Assembly (NCBI GenBank): GCA_014841835.1
Contig: JACYUQ010000005.1
Location: 124,001-188,000, forward strand
Origin: Oxalobacteraceae sp. CFBP 13730
Lineage (GTDB): Bacteria; Pseudomonadota; Gammaproteobacteria; Burkholderiales; Burkholderiaceae_D
DNA: 64,000 nt
Reading direction: 5' to 3'
The stretch's first letter is position 1. Every line of letters starts with the position of its first letter. The notes beneath the pieces are model-generated. The model did no database searches, had not been told where the DNA came from, and was given only the letters and a program-made list of their open reading frames with translations. The position numbers and the translations under genes are program-made. This document shows, piece after piece, positions 60,147 through 64,000 of this stretch.

Positions 60147-61031
60147 TCAGCCCACCAGTGCCGCCGCCATGGCCACCACGACCGCCAGAACCAGGCTCAG
60201 CACATGAAGCAGGCTCAGCACGATCCAGCGCAGGCCCGTGGCCAGGCGCGCGCCGCCATACACCCTGTGCATCGCCAGCGGCAGATACAGCAGCAGCCAC
60301 AGCGACAGCGGCAGCTCCAGAAAATCCAGCATCGGCGGCAGCGTCAGCAGCACGCTGAACATCAGGAAGGCAAACGCATTGGTGTGCAACGCGAACAGGA
60401 AGTGCTCGCCATAGCGCCGCCCCGTGCGCACGTACAGGATGCGTAGATAAAAAGCGAACACCGGCATCAGCGCGAACACCGCATACGGCGTATAGCTGAA
60501 GAACGCCCCCTTGAGCGCTACTTCCTGATCGCGCCGCGGCAGGTCGAGGAAGTGCTGGACTTTCTGGCCCAGGGTGGCGTTGAAGGATCCGGCGCCAGTC
60601 ACGAGCGGCGCGACGGCGCGCTTGAATTCAGTGGCAGGCTCAGGGGCTTTTTTGTCACCGGACACGACGACGACCGACGGTGGAATCTCTTCGCCGAGAT
60701 TGATCACTTCCATCCCGCTGAACTTGAACAGCGCAAAAAAGATGATGCTGAACGTCAGGTACAGGCGCAGCGGCTGCAGGTAGCGCGCGCGCCGGCCTTC
60801 GATGTATTCGCAGGTGAGAAAGCCCGGCTTGAAGAGTAACCCGCCAAGCGACTTCCACAGCGCGCCTTCGAGTGCCACGTAGTGCGCAATGAATTCGTGC
60901 AGGAACTCGCGCGCGCTCGGCACGTGCAGGTGCGTTGCCTGGCCGCACTGATGGCAATAGTTGCCATCGGTGGCGGCGCGGCAGTTCTTGCAGACCGAGG
61001 TAGCGTGCTGCGGCAGGGTGTCAGGCGTCAC
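60147..61031 (-). CDS. DUF3667 membrane protein with zinc ribbon
   Basis: A 294-residue protein. An N-terminal Cys4 ribbon (CKNCRAATDGNYCHQCGQ) precedes a cytosolic helix (HEFIAHYVALEGALWKSLGG) and four or five membrane helices (for example LRLYLTFSIIFFALFKFSG and VLLTLPPMLDFLELPL). The layout matches DUF3667; the function is not known. It is on the same strand as nadK but separated by 130 bases. Confidence 0.8.
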   Translation of the reverse strand: MTPDTLPQHATSVCKNCRAATDGNYCHQCGQATHLHVPSAREFLHEFIAHYVALEGALWKSLGGLLFKPGFLTCEYIEGRRARYLQPLRLYLTFSIIFFALFKFSGMEVINLGEEIPPSVVVVSGDKKAPEPATEFKRAVAPLVTGAGSFNATLGQKVQHFLDLPRRDQEVALKGAFFSYTPYAVFALMPVFAFYLRILYVRTGRRYGEHFLFALHTNAFAFLMFSVLLTLPPMLDFLELPLSLWLLLYLPLAMHRVYGGARLATGLRWIVLSLLHVLSLVLAVVVAMAAALVG

Positions 61032-61175
61032 GGTGCATCTTTCGTCAAGACGTTCAGATTCCTATCTTAGCCATGTAATTGCAAAAAAGCATCATATTTA
61101 CAAAGTTCAATTGAGCGACCGTTTTGGGCGTGGGCAGTTAGGATGAGGATGACGAAAATACAAAAGGAGATCGCC

Positions 61176-61517
61176 ATGGCGACCAACGCAAAAGACCGCG
61201 CCGTGAATACGGACGAACCGATGGGCAACGATGGCGTTAAACGCCAGCCGCACGAACGCGATGAAACGCCGGATGGCCAAGACACCGAGCCGCGCGGCAT
61301 CATGAAGCAGGCAGCAGCCGACCTCGAACAAGGCCTGATCGATACCGAAGCACGCGGCACGCCCGGCATCTCGGCAGCTGTCGATGCGGCGCCCGGCGCG
61401 AGTGGCCACGCCACCCCGCTGCCGGACCGCCATCGCGACATGCGTGACCATGAGGCCGAACCGGCGCCCGAGGCAAGCGATGACGACGATTCTGACAACA
61501 CCAACGAAAGGAAATAA
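61176..61517 (+). CDS. Small acidic, probably disordered protein
   Basis: A 113-residue hydrophilic protein, rich in Asp, Glu, Ala and Pro, with no membrane segment or known motif; it ends in an acidic run (ASDDDDSDNTNERK). AAAGGAG eight bases before the ATG at 61176 supports translation. It ends 2 bases before osmC and so is probably co-expressed with it, suggesting a stress-related role. That role is inference. Confidence 0.65.
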   Translation: MATNAKDRAVNTDEPMGNDGVKRQPHERDETPDGQDTEPRGIMKQAAADLEQGLIDTEARGTPGISAAVDAAPGASGHATPLPDRHRDMRDHEAEPAPEASDDDDSDNTNERK

Positions 61518-61519
61518 AC

Positions 61520-61951
61520 ATGACGATCAAACGCGACGGCAGCGCCGTATGGAGTGGTGGCATCAAGGATGGCAAGGGCCAGGTGTCGACCGGTAGCGGC
61601 GCACTGAAGGACCAGCCATATGGCTTCAACACCCGCTTTGAAGATGCACCAGGCACCAACCCGGAAGAACTGATCGGTGCGGCGCACGCAGGCTGCTTCA
61701 CGATGGCACTGTCGGGCCAGCTCGGCCAGGCCGGCCTGACCGCCGACGAACTGCGCACCAAGGCCACCGTGTCGATGGAAAAAGTCGAAGGCGGCTTCTC
61801 GATCACGGCCATCCACCTGGAACTGCGCGCGAAGATTCCTGGCGCGAGCCAGGAAGCCTTCGACAAGGCAGCGACCACGGCAAAAGAAAACTGCCCGGTG
61901 TCGAAGCTGCTGAACGCCACCATCACGCTCGACGCCAAGCTCGAGAGCTGA
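61520..61951 (+). CDS. osmC: Osmotically inducible peroxiredoxin OsmC
   Basis: A 143-residue OsmC-family hydroperoxide reductase. The reactive Cys lies in GTNPEELIGAAHAGCFTMAL, and the partner Cys in ENCPVSKLLNA. It starts MTIKRDGSAVWSGGIKDGKG, the OsmC-type N-terminus, which distinguishes it from Ohr at 56867-57295. It sits 2 bases after the small acidic gene. Confidence 0.95.
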   Translation: MTIKRDGSAVWSGGIKDGKGQVSTGSGALKDQPYGFNTRFEDAPGTNPEELIGAAHAGCFTMALSGQLGQAGLTADELRTKATVSMEKVEGGFSITAIHLELRAKIPGASQEAFDKAATTAKENCPVSKLLNATITLDAKLES

Positions 61952-62044
61952 TAGCAAGATCGGATGCGCATCGGGCCCTGTCCGGCAAGGAAACCGTCAA
62001 AGGCATAAAATGACGGTCTTTCCGAACCACATAAGGCACACACG

Positions 62045-62458
62045 ATGCGCATCCTGCATACCATGTTGAGGGTCGGCGACCTGCAACGCTCCATCGACTT
62101 CTACACCACCGTGCTGGGCATGAAACTGCTGCGCACGAGCGAGAACGCCGAGTACAAATACAGCCTGGCCTTCCTCGGCTACGGCAGCAATCCCGATCAC
62201 GCCGAACTCGAGCTGACCTATAACTGGGGCACCGACAGCTACGACATGGGCACGGCCTACGGCCACATCGCCATCTCCACCGCCGACATCTACGCGACCT
62301 GCGACCAGGTGCGCGCAGCCGGCGGCAACATTTCGCGCGAGCCAGGCCCGGTCAAGGGCGGCAGCACCGTGATCGCCTTCATTACCGATCCGGACGGCTA
62401 CAAGGTCGAGCTGATCGAACGCGCCGACAACGCCAGCGGTGGCGGCCTGAGCAAGTAA
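62045..62458 (+). CDS. gloA: Lactoylglutathione lyase (glyoxalase I)
   Basis: A 137-residue glyoxalase I. HTMLRVGDLQRSIDFYTTVL at the start and GYGSNPDHAELELTYNWG provide metal ligands (His and Glu); AYGHIAI and DPDGYKVELIER give the others. It converts the hemithioacetal of methylglyoxal and glutathione to lactoylglutathione. The sequence is complete and shows the bacterial nickel-type short form. Confidence 0.97.
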   Translation: MRILHTMLRVGDLQRSIDFYTTVLGMKLLRTSENAEYKYSLAFLGYGSNPDHAELELTYNWGTDSYDMGTAYGHIAISTADIYATCDQVRAAGGNISREPGPVKGGSTVIAFITDPDGYKVELIERADNASGGGLSK

Positions 62459-62532
62459 GCCTGCCGCCTGCAGCGATCGCGCGGCGCTGCTACAATCGCC
62501 GCGCCTGCATCCTGCAGGCATCTACAACATTA

Positions 62533-62680
62533 CGTCTTCGGGGCGGGGTGCAATTCCCCACCGGCGGTATGACCGGCAACGGTCGAGCCCGCGAGCGCCT
62601 GCCCGGCATCATGCCGGGCAGGGTCAGCAGATCTGGTGCGATGCCAGAGCCGACGGTATAGTCCGGATGAAAGAAGATGT
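62533..62680 (+). promoter_or_regulatory. FMN riboswitch (RFN element)
   Basis: The conserved RFN blocks are present: GGGGCGGGGTGCAATTCCCC, ACCGGCGGTA, then a variable stem, AGCAGATCTGGTG and GAGCCGACGGTATAGTCCGG, followed by ATGAAAGAAGATG. It lies about 105 bases upstream of ribB, and binding FMN should reduce its expression. A CTGCCC/GGGCAG hairpin after it (near 62699-62725) could be part of the switching region. Confidence 0.95.
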
Positions 62681-62786
62681 GCGCGTTCACGCGCCCGGCC
62701 TGCCCTGCCTTGCGTAGGGGCAGACTGGCGTGCGGCTGCGCTTTGCCCTGATGCGTTTTTCGCCCACTTTGCGAGGAGCGTTTCAC

Positions 62787-63434
62787 ATGCTGGTTTCTAC
62801 CCATACCCTTTTCAGTCATGACCTGGAAGGCCGCATCGCCGCGGCGCTGGACGCTATGCGCGCCGGCATTCCGGTCATCCTGCTCGACGATTTCGATCGC
62901 GAGAACGAGGCCGACCTGATCGTCGCCGCCGAACACATCACCAGCGACACCATGGCCCTGATGATCCGCGAATGCAGCGGCATCGTCTGCCTGTGCCTGC
63001 CGGACGAGAAGGTTCGCGCACTCGAACTGCCGCCGATGGCGCCAGAAAATGGCAGCCGCTTCGGCACGCCGTTCACGGTATCGATCGAGGCGCGCCATGG
63101 CGTGACCACCGGCGTCTCGGCCGCCGACCGCGTGACCACGATCCGGGCCGCCATCGCGCATGACGCCCGGCCGGACGACGTCGTGCGCCCGGGTCATGTA
63201 TTCCCGTTGCGCGCCACGCCAGGCGGTGTGCTGGCCCGCGCCGGGCACACCGAAGGTTCGGTCGACCTGGCCCGGCTGGCCGGCCTGCAGCCGGCAGCCG
63301 TGCTGTGCGAATTGATGAATCCCGATGGCACGATGATGCGCGGGGAGCAGATCGAGCAGTTCGCCGCGGAGGGCGATTTTCCGATCCTGACGATTGCTGA
63401 GTTGATTCAGTGGCGCAAGGCGCGGGCGCTGTAA
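62787..63434 (+). CDS. ribB: 3,4-dihydroxy-2-butanone-4-phosphate synthase
   Basis: A 215-residue monofunctional DHBP synthase of riboflavin synthesis. The active site is VILLDDFDRENEADLIVAAE with ECSGIVCLCL; RHGVTTGVSAADR, RPGHVFPLRA and RAGHTEGSVDLARL complete the motifs. No fused GTP cyclohydrolase II domain follows. GAGGAG eight bases upstream fixes the start. The FMN riboswitch controls it. Confidence 0.97.
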   Translation: MLVSTHTLFSHDLEGRIAAALDAMRAGIPVILLDDFDRENEADLIVAAEHITSDTMALMIRECSGIVCLCLPDEKVRALELPPMAPENGSRFGTPFTVSIEARHGVTTGVSAADRVTTIRAAIAHDARPDDVVRPGHVFPLRATPGGVLARAGHTEGSVDLARLAGLQPAAVLCELMNPDGTMMRGEQIEQFAAEGDFPILTIAELIQWRKARAL

Positions 63435-63437
63435 AAC

Positions 63438-63473
63438 AAAAAACCCGGTCGCCAATGACATTGGTCGACCGGG
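63438..63473 (-). terminator. Terminator between ribB and the TolC-family gene
   Basis: CCCGGTCG and CGACCGGG form the stem with an inner CCAAT/ATTGG pair. On the minus strand it is followed by six T residues, so it primarily ends the TolC-family transcript. Confidence 0.88.
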
Positions 63474-63495
63474 CTTGCATGATGCAGTAGAAAAA

Positions 63496-64000
63496 TTACT
63501 CAACCAGCAAGCTGTTCACCGGCGTCAGGTCGGTCTCGCGCAGCGAACCTGCCGCCGCTTTCAAACGCAAGCCATTGACGATCACGTCATAGCGCGCACG
63601 CGACAGGTCGGTGCGGGTCTGGTACAGCTGGCGCTGCGCATTGAGCACGTCGATATTGATCCGCACACCCACCTGGTAACCGAGCTTGTTCGATTCGAGC
63701 GCCGACTGGCTCGATACTTCCGCCGCTTCCAGTGCCTTGACCTGCGCCAGGCCACTGCTTACGCCGAGGAACGACTGGCGCGCCTGCAGCGCTGCATTGC
63801 GGCGCGTCGCTTCCAGCTCGTTGCGGGCGCGGTCTTCCAGCGCGATCGATTCGCGCACACGGCTGGTGACGGCATAGCCGCTGAAGATCGGCACGCTCCA
63901 CTGCAGGCCGATCGCATTGTTCTTGGTATCGCCCGAGCTGCCGGTCCGACCGTTGACGTCGCGACGGGTCGAGCTGGCCACGAGGTCGAGCGTCGGCATG
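63496..64000 (-). CDS. tolC: TolC-family outer membrane efflux protein, C-terminal part
   Basis: About 167 residues of the C-terminal half of a TolC-type outer membrane channel: LQWSVPIFSGYAVTSRVRES, LEAAEVSSQSALESNKLGYQ and VGVRINIDVLNAQRQLYQTR are typical. The gene runs off the window at 64000, so the N-terminus and full length are unseen. The channel would span the outer membrane for type I secretion or drug efflux. Confidence 0.88.
   Translation of the reverse strand, partial: MPTLDLVASSTRRDVNGRTGSSGDTKNNAIGLQWSVPIFSGYAVTSRVRESIALEDRARNELEATRRNAALQARQSFLGVSSGLAQVKALEAAEVSSQSALESNKLGYQVGVRINIDVLNAQRQLYQTRTDLSRARYDVIVNGLRLKAAAGSLRETDLTPVNSLLVE

Overview
The window looks like a chromosomal segment of a high-GC betaproteobacterium of the family Oxalobacteraceae (a Massilia/Duganella/Janthinobacterium-like organism). 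This is inferred from codon use, from the recA-recX, sucCD, purM/hda/pcnB/folK, grpE-dnaK-dnaJ and nadK-recN neighbourhoods, and from protein styles typical of that family. No database search was possible, so the genus is a guess.

Layout. 1-500: AT-richer non-coding DNA abutting a 3' remnant of moaC. 486-4265: a MerR-type regulator divergent from a secreted fasciclin-domain protein, then a secreted S9 peptidase. 4321-4809: a type IV pilin gene with tandem sigma-54-type promoter elements. 5116-9939 (minus strand): sucCD, a DUF2889 gene, and recA-recX with a LexA box. 10161-14842: a tightly overlapping four-gene operon of a response regulator, a sensor kinase, and the small and large subunits of a sodium:solute symporter. 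15021-26205: a type VI secretion (T6SS) locus that holds only baseplate and spike genes (tssK, tssE, tssF, tssG, vgrG, PAAR) plus a phospholipase D-type effector and a Sel1-repeat candidate immunity protein. 26243-31994: housekeeping genes cysC, purM, hda, a HAD phosphatase, pcnB, folK and a Nudix hydrolase.

31995-38580 is the most unusual region. It is an AT-richer accessory stretch in which six consecutive minus-strand genes of mostly unknown function are each packed tightly against copies of a ~105-bp imperfect repeat with inverted ends. The unit is gene plus repeat, like a cassette array, but I see no integrase and no standard attC core. A GlxA-type regulator and a secreted M23 peptidase lie at its left side, and an arsRCBH arsenic operon (38581-41494) lies at its right side.

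41701-50268: panB, an MFS transporter with a DeoR-type regulator, and a putrescine/GABA-type catabolic group (symporter, gamma-glutamylpolyamine synthetase, gamma-glutamyl-GABA hydrolase, succinate-semialdehyde dehydrogenase). 50282-61031: a MazG-like protein, carbonic anhydrase, dnaJ, dnaK and grpE with two heat-shock promoters, hemH, ohr, recN and nadK with a LexA box, and a DUF3667 membrane protein. 61176-64000: a stress-type small protein with osmC, gloA, an FMN riboswitch controlling ribB, and the C-terminal part of a TolC-family outer-membrane protein that runs off the window.
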